Source: Glutamicibacter uratoxydans
Lineage (GTDB): Bacteria; Actinomycetota; Actinomycetes; Actinomycetales; Micrococcaceae
Direction: 5' to 3'
Assembly (NCBI RefSeq): GCF_006539925.1
Contig: NZ_BJNY01000001.1
Span: forward strand, 62,001-126,000
DNA: 64,000 nucleotides
Shown here: in pieces, positions 45,313-54,500 of the stretch
Layout: every line of letters starts with the position of its first letter
Position numbering within the stretch: position 1 is the first letter of the stretch
The notes under the pieces: generated by a model
Databases searched by the model: none
What the model was told of the DNA's origin: nothing
What the model saw: the letters and a program-made list of their open reading frames with translations, nothing else
Made by a program: the position numbers and the translations under genes

Positions 45313-45434
45313 ACTTCATATAACCATGCGACCTGTACCTTTGTTCCCATCGAGGCGGCAATGAGTCGCTGAATTCCACATGCCCCCGGGCTACACTGGT
45401 ACAAAAATCCCACCGACGTTCTAGGGGCGAGAGT

Positions 45435-46160
45435 ATGTGCGGGCGATACGTTATGGCCAAGGCCATCGGAGACCTTGTGGCCGAGGCAGAAGCCGAAGCC
45501 GACGCAAACCTCGAGCTGCGCCAATCATGGAATGTCGCCCCGACCACCGATGTGCCGATCGTGCTCGAGCGCCTGATCGACGGCCAGCTGCACCGCCAAG
45601 TCCATGTGGCCCGCTGGGGCCTGGTGCCGGGCTGGGCCAAGGACCTGTCGGTCGGGGTTCGCGCATTCAACGCCCGCAGCGAAACCGCGGCGGGAAAGCC
45701 AACGTTCCGTTCAGCAGTGAAGAAGCGCCGCGCAGCGGTCCCGGTAGAAGGCTACTACGAGTGGAAGAAGGAAGGCAGCAAGAAGCGTCCGTTCTTCGTC
45801 CATCGCGAGGACGGCCAGCTGATCTTCTTCGCAGGCCTCTACGAATGGTGGAAGGACGAGGACGGCAGCTGGATCCTGTCCACCTCGATCATGACCATGG
45901 ATTCGCCCTCTGCCGAGGAACCGGGCGTGCTTGGAGAACTTGCCGGGCTGCATGACCGCCTGCCCATTCCCTTGGACCGCGACACCATGGCGCAGTGGCT
46001 GGACCCCGAGAACGAGGACGCGCCGGAGCTCATCGAGCAGGTGCGCGCCGAAGCCTTCGACGTGGCATCCACCTGGAGCATGTACGAGGTGGACCCGGCA
46101 GTGGGCAACGTCCGCAATAACGGCCCAGAACTGCTCGAGCCGCACCAGTCGCTGTTCTAG
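45435..46160 (+). CDS. SOS response-associated peptidase family (SRAP/YedK) protein
   Basis: 241 aa. Starts MCGRYV, where Cys2 becomes the N-terminal nucleophile that forms a thiazolidine cross-link with abasic sites in single-stranded DNA. 'WNVAPTTDVPIV' (Asn), 'NARSETAAGKPTFRSAVKKRRAAVPVEGYYEW' (catalytic Glu in EGYYEW) and 'HDRLPIPLD' (His) complete the family set. GGGGCGAGAG lies before the ATG. Its stop overlaps the convergent stop (CTAG). No SOS box seen just upstream. Confidence 0.95.
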   Translation: MCGRYVMAKAIGDLVAEAEAEADANLELRQSWNVAPTTDVPIVLERLIDGQLHRQVHVARWGLVPGWAKDLSVGVRAFNARSETAAGKPTFRSAVKKRRAAVPVEGYYEWKKEGSKKRPFFVHREDGQLIFFAGLYEWWKDEDGSWILSTSIMTMDSPSAEEPGVLGELAGLHDRLPIPLDRDTMAQWLDPENEDAPELIEQVRAEAFDVASTWSMYEVDPAVGNVRNNGPELLEPHQSLF

Positions 46161-46669
46161 CCCTCGGCCCGCGCCTTCAATTCCCACTTCAGCCCGCCGC
46201 TGAAGCCCAGGGCGCCCAAGCCGGCGCCGATCAGCAATTTTCCGGCGATCAGCGCAAAGGTCGCCGGGGGAGGAGCCGGCGCGTCGCCAATCCACCCGAA
46301 GGTGTGCACCTGGGTTGAATCCCAAACCGCCAGCCCGACACCGGCGGCCAGCAGCAGGATGCTGAACGCCAAGGAACCGATGAAGACCAGCTGGCCCTGG
46401 GCCATTTGGCGTATTCTCCGCCCCAGGATCAAACCCAAGCGTGCGCACAGCGCGGCAATTCCCAGTGCCAGCAGAACTTCTCCCACCATCTGGGTCGCCG
46501 AAGGGCCGAAGTAGAACGTGTCCTGCTCCAACAGTTCAGAGGACCCGGTGGAGATGACAAATTCATTCATGCTGTCGATCCAGAGCAGGACCGCCCCGGC
46601 CACGATGAACAAAGCGCTGAACAATCCTGCAAGCCGCGGTGCAAGGGGACGCTGAGGCAAATCTGACAT
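46157..46669 (-). CDS. Hypothetical membrane protein
   Basis: 170 aa with four hydrophobic segments (about 14-32, 58-80, 93-113, 130-152), e.g. 'LFSALFIVAGAVLLWIDSM' and 'QLVFIGSLAFSILLLAAGVGLAVW'. A 'FYFGPSATQMVGEVLLALGIAALCARLGLILGRR' stretch is notable but not diagnostic. ATG at 46669 is chosen because upstream codons do not look coding. Orientation matches the metallo-hydrolase/MscR pair behind it, but an 83-bp gap follows that pair. Confidence 0.68.
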   Translation of the reverse strand: MSDLPQRPLAPRLAGLFSALFIVAGAVLLWIDSMNEFVISTGSSELLEQDTFYFGPSATQMVGEVLLALGIAALCARLGLILGRRIRQMAQGQLVFIGSLAFSILLLAAGVGLAVWDSTQVHTFGWIGDAPAPPPATFALIAGKLLIGAGLGALGFSGGLKWELKARAEG

Positions 46670-46752
46670 GGGAACATTCTTCCACAGGCGCCGCTTAAAA
46701 AGCTGCGCCGGGAAACCCCGTGGGGCCTCCCGGCGCATGCTGGCGGCGGTGC

Positions 46753-47382
46753 CTAGTGACCTCGGTCGATCCACTCCTGCAGATGCGGCGCCTCGGCGCC
46801 AATGCTGGTGGAATCCCCGTGCCCGGTGTTCACCACGGTGTCGGCAGGCAGCGTCAGCAGCTTGGTGCGGATCGATTCGATGATCGTCTCAAAGCTGGAG
46901 TAGCTGCGGCCGGTGGCTCCCGGCCCGCCGTTGAACAGGGTGTCCCCGCTGAACAGCACGCCGAGGTCTTCTGCATAGAAGCAGGTGGAACCCGGCGAAT
47001 GCCCAGGGGTGTGCAGCGCGGTGAAGCTGGTGCCTGCCACGGTGAAGCTGTCGCCCTCGTGGATCTCGGCGTCGATCTCGCGCTCCGGATACACCGCATC
47101 CCACAGCATCTGGTCTTCAGGATTCAAGAACAGCGGCGCGTCCACCTCGTCGGAGAACTGCGCGGCGGCCCGGATATGGTCGTCGTGTCCATGGGTGAGC
47201 AGCACTGCCATCACCTCGCGCTCGCCGACCGCCTCGCGGATCTTTGCCACATCGTGGGCCGGGTCGATCACCATGACCTCGTTCTCGTCGCCGATGATCC
47301 AGACATTGTTATCCACCTCCCAGGTGCCGCCGTCGAGGCTGAAGGTGCCGGAGGTGACGACGTTTTCTACGCTCACGCTCAT
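46753..47382 (-). CDS. MBL-fold metallo-hydrolase, partner of MscR
   Basis: 209 aa metallo-beta-lactamase fold. '[13 protein letters not shown]' (HxHxDH), '[11 protein letters not shown]' and '[16 protein letters not shown]' supply the dinuclear metal ligands. It overlaps the end of the MscR gene by 4 bp (ATGA), so the two act together. The likely job is hydrolysis of the S-formylmycothiol product of formaldehyde oxidation, or of a related mycothiol thioester; that is inference from context. Confidence 0.88.
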   Translation of the reverse strand: MSVSVENVVTSGTFSLDGGTWEVDNNVWIIGDENEVMVIDPAHDVAKIREAVGEREVMAVLLTHGHDDHIRAAAQFSDEVDAPLFLNPEDQMLWDAVYPEREIDAEIHEGDSFTVAGTSFTALHTPGHSPGSTCFYAEDLGVLFSGDTLFNGGPGATGRSYSSFETIIESIRTKLLTLPADTVVNTGHGDSTSIGAEAPHLQEWIDRGH

Positions 47383-48467
47383 GCGATCTCAACCACCGAA
47401 CGCAGCACGGTACCCTCGTGCATCTTGTGGAAGGCTTCCTCGATCTGGTCGAGCTTGATGCGCTCGGTGACGAACGCGTCGAGGTCCAGGCGGCCGAGCT
47501 TGTACTGGGAGACGAGCATCGGGAAGTCGCGGCTTGGCAGGCAGTCGCCGTACCAGGAGCTCTTCAGCGATCCGCCGCGGCCGAAGACATCCAGCAGCGG
47601 CAGCTCGAGCTTCATCTCGGGGGTCGGTACGCCCACCAGTACCACGCGTCCGGCAAGGTCGCGGGCGTAGAAGGCCTGCTTGTAGGTTTCGGGGCGGCCC
47701 ACGGCGTCGATGACGACGTCTGCGCCGAAGCCTCCGGTCAGCTCCTGGATCGCCGCCACCGCGTCGACCTCGGCCGAGTTTACGGTGTGGGTGGCTCCCA
47801 GTTCCTTGGCCTTTTCAAGCTTGGCTGGGTTCACGTCTACCGCGATGATGGTGGTGGCACCGGCCAGCTGAGCGCCGGCGATGGAGGCGGCGCCTACGCC
47901 GCCGCAGCCGATTACTGCCACGGATTCACCGCGCTTGATCTCGCCGGTGTTCATGGCCGCTCCAATGCCTGCCATGATGCCGCAGCCCAGCAGGCCTACG
48001 GCGGCTGCGTCGGCGTCCTCGTCCACCTTGGTGCACTGCCCGGCGGCCACCAGGGTCTTCTCGGCGAAGGACCCGATGCCCAGTGCAGGGGAGAGCTCGG
48101 TGCCGTCCTCGAGGGTCATCTTCTGGGTGGCGTTCGCGGTGTTGAAGCAGTACTGCGGCTGGCCCTTTTCGCAGGCGCGGCACTGGCCGCACACGGCGCG
48201 CCAGTTCAGGATCACGCGGTCGCCGACCTTGACGTTGGTGACGTTCTCGCCGATCTGGCTGACTACCGCTGTGGACTCGTGGCCCAGCAGGTAGGGGTAG
48301 TCGTCGCCGATGCCGCCCAGCTTGTAGTGCAGGTCGGTATGGCAGACGCCGCAGGTCAGTACGTCGACCACGACCTCTCCCGGGCCCGGATCGGGCACAA
48401 TGATGTCGACGAGCTCGACGTCTGCATTCTTGGCGCGTGCAATAACTGCTTTTACCTTATGAGGCAT
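47379..48467 (-). CDS. mscR: S-(hydroxymethyl)mycothiol dehydrogenase / S-nitrosomycothiol reductase
   Basis: 362 aa zinc-dependent medium-chain alcohol dehydrogenase. Catalytic zinc: Cys in 'CGVCHTDLH', His in 'GHESTAVV', Cys in '[10 protein letters not shown]'. Structural zinc: '[15 protein letters not shown]'. NAD-binding '[14 protein letters not shown]'. The overall sequence is that of actinobacterial AdhE2/MscR, which oxidises the formaldehyde-mycothiol adduct and reduces S-nitrosomycothiol. Promoter upstream not resolved. Operon with the metallo-hydrolase. Confidence 0.93.
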   Translation of the reverse strand: MPHKVKAVIARAKNADVELVDIIVPDPGPGEVVVDVLTCGVCHTDLHYKLGGIGDDYPYLLGHESTAVVSQIGENVTNVKVGDRVILNWRAVCGQCRACEKGQPQYCFNTANATQKMTLEDGTELSPALGIGSFAEKTLVAAGQCTKVDEDADAAAVGLLGCGIMAGIGAAMNTGEIKRGESVAVIGCGGVGAASIAGAQLAGATTIIAVDVNPAKLEKAKELGATHTVNSAEVDAVAAIQELTGGFGADVVIDAVGRPETYKQAFYARDLAGRVVLVGVPTPEMKLELPLLDVFGRGGSLKSSWYGDCLPSRDFPMLVSQYKLGRLDLDAFVTERIKLDQIEEAFHKMHEGTVLRSVVEIA

Positions 48468-48599
48468 CTGTTTCGTGTCCCCTTGCTGAAATATATGAGT
48501 TGTAGGTCATCACGATGCTATCGGGGAAGACCGCTGGAATCTAGCCTACGCGTGCAATGTTCCATATAAGGCAGGGTTGGTCAGCAGATCTCAGCGGGA

Positions 48600-49544
48600 T
48601 CAGGCGTGCTGCGAGGTGATTTCACGTTCGGCTTTGATGATTTCCAGTCCCTCGCGGTATTTCGTGATGCTGAAATCGGGGAAGTGCGTGGTGAACTTCG
48701 TCGAGTCAAAAATGTTGTCCGCCGCATAGCGGGGCAGCAGCTCATCAAGTTCTGCGATGCGCGCAGAGATCCGACCGCCGGCTGCCAGCACCCACCGGGG
48801 CAGAATCATGGGGCGTGAATTGCTGTCGAAAACTTCGTTCGCGAGGCTGGCGAACTGGCGGTAGGTGAGCCTGTCTGGGTCAGTGGGCAGATGCCATGTC
48901 TGTCCGTAGGCGGTGGAAGTATTGGCCAAGGTTGCCAGGGCGCGGCTGGCGTCCGGGGTCCAGATCAACGAGCGCAGATACCGGTCGGCCACCGGAATGA
49001 AGGGCTTCTTGCCTTGGGCGATTCTGTCGAGGATCAAGGCATTGGTGAAGCTCTGGGTGCGCCCCGGCCCGTAGAACTCTGGCGCCCGGCCAATAAGTAC
49101 GGGGATCTCGCCGCGCTGCATCTCCTCGAGCACCATCTGCGCCATGAGGGCTCGAACTGTGCCCTTCCTTCCAGCGGGGGCAAAGGCGGTTTGCTCATCC
49201 TGCACCCTGGAATCCTGCGGGTACATATAGGTGTTGTCGAAATATACGAACTTTGCTCCGGCTGATCGTGCGGCGGTCAGTGCATTGTCAAGCATGGTGG
49301 GGAACTGCCGCTCCCACAGTTCAGTATCAGCCGGCAGGCCGGCGGTGAAGTAGATAACCTCGCTGCCACTTGCCGCCGCGAGGGTCTGGTCCAGATCCAG
49401 CAGGTTGGCGGAGGCTAGCTCATCGCCCGGGTTGATGCGTTGCGGGTTTCTGCTGGCAAGGCGGATGTCTGTGGTGAAACTGCGATGCAATTCACGGGCC
49501 AGCTCGTTGGCGATCTGGCCCCCGCTTCCCAATATTGTCTGCAT
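48600..49544 (-). CDS. NAD-dependent epimerase/dehydratase family protein
   Basis: 314 aa short-chain extended fold. 'ILGSGGQIANELARELHR' (GxGGxxA, altered from GxxGxxG) binds the nucleotide; 'FVYFDNTYMYPQD' holds the YxxxK-region Tyr in modified form. 'VLIGRAPEFYGPG' is typical of atypical SDRs. ATG at 49544 after AAGGAATGG. Divergent from a TetR regulator with a half-site pair in the 135-bp gap; substrate unknown. Confidence 0.83.
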   Translation of the reverse strand: MQTILGSGGQIANELARELHRSFTTDIRLASRNPQRINPGDELASANLLDLDQTLAAASGSEVIYFTAGLPADTELWERQFPTMLDNALTAARSAGAKFVYFDNTYMYPQDSRVQDEQTAFAPAGRKGTVRALMAQMVLEEMQRGEIPVLIGRAPEFYGPGRTQSFTNALILDRIAQGKKPFIPVADRYLRSLIWTPDASRALATLANTSTAYGQTWHLPTDPDRLTYRQFASLANEVFDSNSRPMILPRWVLAAGGRISARIAELDELLPRYAADNIFDSTKFTTHFPDFSITKYREGLEIIKAEREITSQHA

Positions 49545-49583
49545 GATCTTTCCATTCCTTGGTTGAGCCCATCTGGGCAACCA

Positions 49584-49630
49584 GATGTTTACAGTGATTA
49601 CATTTGAGGCTAGGCTATAAAGTAAACATC
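49584..49630. promoter_or_regulatory. Inverted GATGTTTAC/GTAAACATC half-sites between TetR and epimerase genes
   Basis: GATGTTTAC at 49584-49592 and its exact complement at 49622-49630, 29 bp apart, with a TATAAA (49616-49621) beside the second. The first half-site is itself part of a looser palindrome (TGT-N3-CA-N-TG-N3-ACA). Consistent with a TetR regulator acting on both divergent genes. Confidence 0.5.
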
Positions 49631-49679
49631 GTCAACATTGATTTGGCGGCAGCAGGAATGCCGGCAGGAGGAGTGGGCT

Positions 49680-50255
49680 ATGAGCGAGGGACGGGAAGCC
49701 AGGTCATATCACCATGGCGATCTTCGCGAGGCGCTGGTGAGCGCCGCAACAAAGATTCTAGAAAGCGGAGAGAGCTTCTCGCTGCGCGCGGTCGCCCGCG
49801 CCGTGGGGGTCTCAGCCGCGGCGCCATATCGCCATTTCAGCGACCGCGAGCAATTGGAATCAGCCATTGCGGTATCCGGGTTTGAACAACTAGCGCGGGA
49901 GCTGGAGCCTGCGGTTGATGCGGCATGCTCTAAAAGCGACATTGCTTCATTTGCCATCATCTACGTCCGCTTTGCGCTTGCGCACCCGGCGGTTTTCGGG
50001 CTCATGTTCGGGCAGGAATGCGATGATTCCAACGATGCGCGCGTGCTGGCCGCCGCGCGACTGAGCGAACTTTTGAGCCGAGGCGTCAAGGCCGCACTAG
50101 GGCCGGGCGCCGCGGACTCCCTCTCCATAGCCCTATGGAGCATGGCCCACGGTTTGGCTTCGCTGCACATGGATGGGAAATTCTCCTACTCCACGGTGCA
50201 GGAAGTTGATGAGCGAGTCAGGAGCTCATTTAGCGCAGTACTGCAGGGCCTCTAA
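49680..50255 (+). CDS. TetR family transcriptional regulator
   Basis: 191 aa. HTH at about 8-55 ('SYHHGDLREALVSAATKILESGESFSLRAVARAVGVSAAAPYRHFSDREQL'), C-terminal TetR_C domain with 'FALAHPAVFGLMFGQE'. GGAGGAGTGGGCT precedes the ATG; the longer frame from 49638 lacks a site. Divergent from the epimerase gene and 18 bp before the DJ-1-like gene, so it likely controls both. Confidence 0.93.
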   Translation: MSEGREARSYHHGDLREALVSAATKILESGESFSLRAVARAVGVSAAAPYRHFSDREQLESAIAVSGFEQLARELEPAVDAACSKSDIASFAIIYVRFALAHPAVFGLMFGQECDDSNDARVLAAARLSELLSRGVKAALGPGAADSLSIALWSMAHGLASLHMDGKFSYSTVQEVDERVRSSFSAVLQGL

Positions 50256-50273
50256 GAACTGACAAGGAGCAAG

Positions 50274-50978
50274 GTGAAAATGACAAGTGTTTTGATGGTT
50301 CTTTCCGCAGCAAGATTTTGGACGCTGAGTGACGGCGAAAAGCATCCAACAGGCTTCTGGGCCGAGGAATTTTTGGTGCCCTATCAGCAGTTCACTGCCA
50401 GCGGCTACGAGGTCACTTTGGCTACGCCACAGGCAAAGGTTCCCATAGTGGACCAGTTGAGCCTGGGAGTGGCTGGCGGTGCGCCATGGACAACGAAACG
50501 GTACCGGCGGCAGCTGCAAGCACTGGCGCACCAGCTTGAAAATCCAGTGGATCTGCACGCGGTGGATATTTTGGACTACGACTTAGTCTTCTATCCTGGC
50601 GGACATGGCCCCATGGAAGACCTCGCTGTCGACGAGATCTCCGGACAGAAGCTTAATCAGCGTCTGAAATCCGGAAAGCTGCTGGCCCTGCTGTGCCACG
50701 CGCCGGCCGCCCTGCTGGCAACCCAAAGTGAGCACTCCGTTTCAGCCTTCGCCGGCCGCAAGCTCACCGGGTTGTCGAATAGGGAGGAGCTGTTGAACTT
50801 ATTTGCGCGCAAGGCTCCTTGGCTGCTGGAAGATCGACTGAAACAGCTGGGCGCGGAATACAGCAAGGGGCTTATTCCTCTGCGGCCGCACGTAGTGGTC
50901 GACGGAAATCTCTACACCGGGCAAAATCCCCAGTCATCCAAAAAGCTGGCTCAGGCACTGATTGCCGCCCTCGGGTAA
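50274..50978 (+). CDS. DJ-1/PfpI family protein (Hsp31-like glyoxalase/chaperone type)
   Basis: 234 aa. The nucleophile elbow 'LLALLCHAPAALLA' carries the catalytic Cys, with 'FWAEEFLVPYQQF' supplying the conserved Glu and 'VFYPGGHGPMEDL' the oxyanion loop. This is the Hsp31/YajL side of the superfamily: glutathione-independent glyoxalase, deglycase or chaperone. GTG at 50274 lies 4 nt after AAGGAG; an ATG at 50280 is an alternative. In an apparent unit with the TetR gene. Confidence 0.88.
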   Translation: MKMTSVLMVLSAARFWTLSDGEKHPTGFWAEEFLVPYQQFTASGYEVTLATPQAKVPIVDQLSLGVAGGAPWTTKRYRRQLQALAHQLENPVDLHAVDILDYDLVFYPGGHGPMEDLAVDEISGQKLNQRLKSGKLLALLCHAPAALLATQSEHSVSAFAGRKLTGLSNREELLNLFARKAPWLLEDRLKQLGAEYSKGLIPLRPHVVVDGNLYTGQNPQSSKKLAQALIAALG

Positions 50979-51044
50979 ATTTTCCACGCCAGCCTCCGAT
51001 GCCCGGGCATGCTGTCGGCATTCCGGCGGGGTGCAGGCAATGCA

Positions 51045-51091
51045 GAAAAGCGGCTCCGCTTCAGTTTGCGCTGAGACGGAGCCGCCTTTTC
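51045..51091 (+). terminator. Terminator of the TetR/DJ-1 unit
   Basis: GAAAAG-CGGCTCCG (51045-51058) pairs with CGGAGCCG-(C bulge)-CTTTTC (51077-51091), 66 nt past the DJ-1 stop. Confidence 0.75.
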
Positions 51092-51161
51092 ATGCCCGGC
51101 CGCCAGCGGCAAGGCGGCCTGTCTGCAAACTGTCTGTTGCGATGACTAGTGTAACTATCGT

Positions 51162-51177
51162 TCGAACATAGATTCGA
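51162..51177 (+). promoter_or_regulatory. SOS (LexA) box
   Basis: TCGAAC-ATAG-ATTCGA: 11 of 12 defined positions match the actinobacterial LexA consensus TCGAAC-N4-GTTCGA. It lies 33 bp before the small gene at 51210 that opens the dnaE2 unit. Confidence 0.82.
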
Positions 51178-51209
51178 ATAGAATGAGTTTGCAAGTAAGG
51201 AGTTCACCC

Positions 51210-51524
51210 ATGGGCATGTTCACCGAGTCGATCGAGGTTTCCCGCGCCGCGAATGGAATGCCGCTGCGCGTGAAATGGCGGGGGCGGGAGTATCGACTCG
51301 TGGCCGAGCCTGAGCGTTGGTTCGAACGCCGCAAGTGGTGGGATGAAAACCTGAGAATCCCGCGGGGAATCGGCGCCGGAATGGCCGACTATGAGATGTG
51401 GAGGCTGCAGTTGGCCCCCGCCACGGGCGGCGGTGCCCCGCAAAGCGTGGATGTGAGTTTCGATCCGCAGTCAGAGCGCTGGCGCCTGGTGCGCATCCAC
51501 GTGGAACTTGCCCGCAGCGCCTAG
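51210..51524 (+). CDS. Small mutasome-associated protein (DUF6504-like)
   Basis: 104 aa, basic/aromatic ('LRVKWRGREYRLVAEPERWFERRKWWDENLRIPRG'; 'YEMWRLQLA'). In related actinobacteria such a protein sits between the ImuB-type Y-family polymerase and DnaE2 genes; I believe the family is DUF6504. ATG at 51210 is chosen for AAGGAG 7 nt upstream. Controlled by the SOS box at 51162. Probably a translesion-synthesis accessory factor; function not established. Confidence 0.72.
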   Translation: MGMFTESIEVSRAANGMPLRVKWRGREYRLVAEPERWFERRKWWDENLRIPRGIGAGMADYEMWRLQLAPATGGGAPQSVDVSFDPQSERWRLVRIHVELARSA

Positions 51525-51574
51525 CGCTTCGGAAAAATGTTCGAACCCTAAAAACCGCGCAATGAAAGGTTGAA

Positions 51575-51590
51575 ACGAACATACTTTCGA
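51575..51590 (+). promoter_or_regulatory. Second, weaker SOS box before dnaE2
   Basis: ACGAAC-ATAC-TTTCGA: 10 of 12 positions fit the LexA consensus. It ends 9 nt before the dnaE2 ATG, so LexA could act on dnaE2 directly as well as from the upstream box. Confidence 0.6.
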
Positions 51591-51599
51591 AAATCTGCC

Positions 51600-54500
51600 A
51601 TGAGCTTCACCCACCTGAACGTCACATCATCCTTTAGCGCCCACTATGGCGTCTCGCACCCTGCGGTGCTGGCTGCGGCGGCCAAAGCGCAGGGCGCCCA
51701 CATGCTTGCGCTCACCGACAGAGATGGGCTGTATGGCGCGGTCAAGCATGTGGCGGCATGCCGGGACGAGGGCATCACGCCGATCCTCGGAGTCAACCTT
51801 GCAGTGCTGGACGACAGCGGGCAGAGCACCGGGCGGATCATCCTGCTGGCGCGAGGACACAGCAACGGCGCTGGCTACGCCGCCCTGTGCCGAACCATCA
51901 CCCTGGCCAACCAGGCATCACGAGGAAGCATCGGGCTGACCCAGCGGCAGATCGCCCACCGGGCGGCCGACGGAAACCTCATGGTGCTCGTCGGCGGTGA
52001 GTCGGACGCCGCCAGGGCCCTGGCCCAAGGGCGCTACGCCCAAGCCAGAGCCCTGCTGGCCAACTGGAAACACCACATCGGCAGGATGCTGCGCGTGGAA
52101 ATCACCACCCACCTTTCAGCCCCCGGAGCCCGCTACAGCCTGGGCGAAGCGGGAAAAATGCTGCGCTATGCCGATGAACTGGGGCTGCGCGCTGTACTGA
52201 GCAACGCTGTACGCTATGCCGATCCCGACGGGGCAGTCACCGCAGACCTGCTCGACTCAGCCCGGGCCCTGCACCAGCTCAAAGACCTGCACTCCTTCCA
52301 GCCCAATGGACAGGGGTGGCTCAAATCCCCGCAGGAAATGCAGCAGCTCGCCGCCGCCATCTCCCGCGCCACCGAACGCTCATGGAAGCACCGACTGCTG
52401 AAGGAAACCGAAGCCACCGCACGCTTCGCAGCCCTCGACCCCCTCACCGACCTGGGCTGGAAACAGCCGGTCATCCCGGAAGCCACAGTGCTGGGCCTGC
52501 ACCGTCCAGCCATGCAAGAACTCACCGAGCGCGTCTACAGCGCAGTGCCCAAACTCATCCCCAATGAAGACCCGAGCCTAGTGGAAGAACGCCTGGCGTT
52601 GGAATTGGGAACCATCAACCGGCTGGACTTCGCCGGATACTTCCTCACCGTGGCGGAAACGGTCAAAATCATCACCGGCATGGGAGTGCGCGTCGCCGCC
52701 CGAGGTTCCGGCGCCTCCTCTCTGGTCAACCACCTGCTGGGCATCAGCCAGGTCAACCCGCTGCAGCACGACCTGGTCTTTGAGCGCTTCCTCTCCGAAA
52801 CCCGCACCACCCTGCCGGATATCGATATCGACGTGGAATCGGCTCGACGCCACGAAATCTACCGCAAAATCTTCACCAGCTTCGGCGAAGAACGCGTCAG
52901 CCTGATGAGCATGCAAAACGCCTACCGCGCCCGCGGAGCAGTGCGCGACGCGGGAACCGCCCTGGGCATAGAAGAGACCCAGATCGACGAGATCGCCAAA
53001 CAGCTCTGGCGCTTCTCCGCCTCATCCTTCCGCGAAGCCCTCGCCGAAAAACCCGAACTCGCGGCCCTGGCCTCCAACATCACCGAGGACTCCCAGCTCG
53101 ACATCCTCATCGACGCCACTGAACGCCTGGACCGGCTGCCGCGGCACATCTCCATGCACCCCTGCGGAGTCATCCTCTCCGACGCCACACTGCTGAACCG
53201 CACCCCGGTCCAGCCCTCGGGCATCGGGCTGCCCATGAGCCAATTCGACAAGCACGACATGGACCTCATGGGACTGATCAAACTTGACGTGCTCGGCGTG
53301 CGCATGCAGTCGGCCATCGCCTACACCCTGGAAGAAATCGCCCGCATCCATGGAGACAAGCCGGCCGTCGCCCGCGCAGGAGGACACCAAGAGACCGGCT
53401 ACATCAACGAAGACGGACACATCGAGCTGTCCAAGGTGCCGCTGGATGACGCGGCGACCTTCGCCCTGATCCGCTCCACCCACACCCTGGGATGCTTCCA
53501 AATCGAATCCCCGGGACAGCGCGAACTGGTGGGCAAGCTGGCACCCCGCGAATTCAACGACCTGATCATTGACATCTCCCTCTTCCGCCCCGGGCCCATG
53601 CAGTCAAATATGGTCAAGCCCTACCTGGAACACCGACATGGCTTCGCTCCGGCCCGCTACCTGCACCGCGACTTCGTCCCGGCGCTCGCCGAAACCCACG
53701 GCGTCACCGTCTTCCACGAGCAGGTGCTGCGGATCATCGACACCCTCACCGACTGCGGACTGGGCATGGCAGATGTCTACCGCCGGCACCTGGGCAATCC
53801 GGAAAAAGAACCAATCGTCGAAAACATCGTGCGCACCAAAGCAGCGGAGAAGGGATACACCCAAGAAGTCATCGACAAGACCTGGGAAGTGCTCGCAGGC
53901 TTCGGCTCCTTCGGCTTCTGCAAAGCCCACGGGGCGGCCTTCGCCGTACCCACCTACCACTCAGCATGGCTCAAGGCCCATCACCCCGAAGCCTTCCTCG
54001 CCGGCATCTGGGAGCACGATCCGGGCATGTACCCCAAGCGGCTGCTGGTCTCCGAAGCCCGCCGCATGGGCGTTCCCATCCTCCCGCTGGATATCAACCG
54101 CTCCACCGGACACTACCGAGTCGAACGCATCTTCGAATACGCGCAGCCGGCGGCACCTGTGGTGCCCCGCGCCCCGGGAAGCCAGCGCCCAGGCCGCTAC
54201 GGCATCCGCCTGGCCTTCCGCGACATCCACCAAATGAGCGAAAGCGAAGTAGAACGCCTTGTCGCCGGCCAACCCTACGACTCCCTCGCAGACATCCGCG
54301 ACCGCGCAGGCCTGTCCCGCCGCACCTACCAAAACCTCGCGGCCCTCGGAGCCTTCGACTCCCTGCTCACCGGAACCACCAGGGCAGACACCATCGCACA
54401 TACCCAATCCATGGCCCGCAGCACCCTGCCCGCCAAATACCAGCCCGGCCCCGGACAGCTCACCTTCGACCTGGGGCAGATCGAACCCATCAAAAACACC

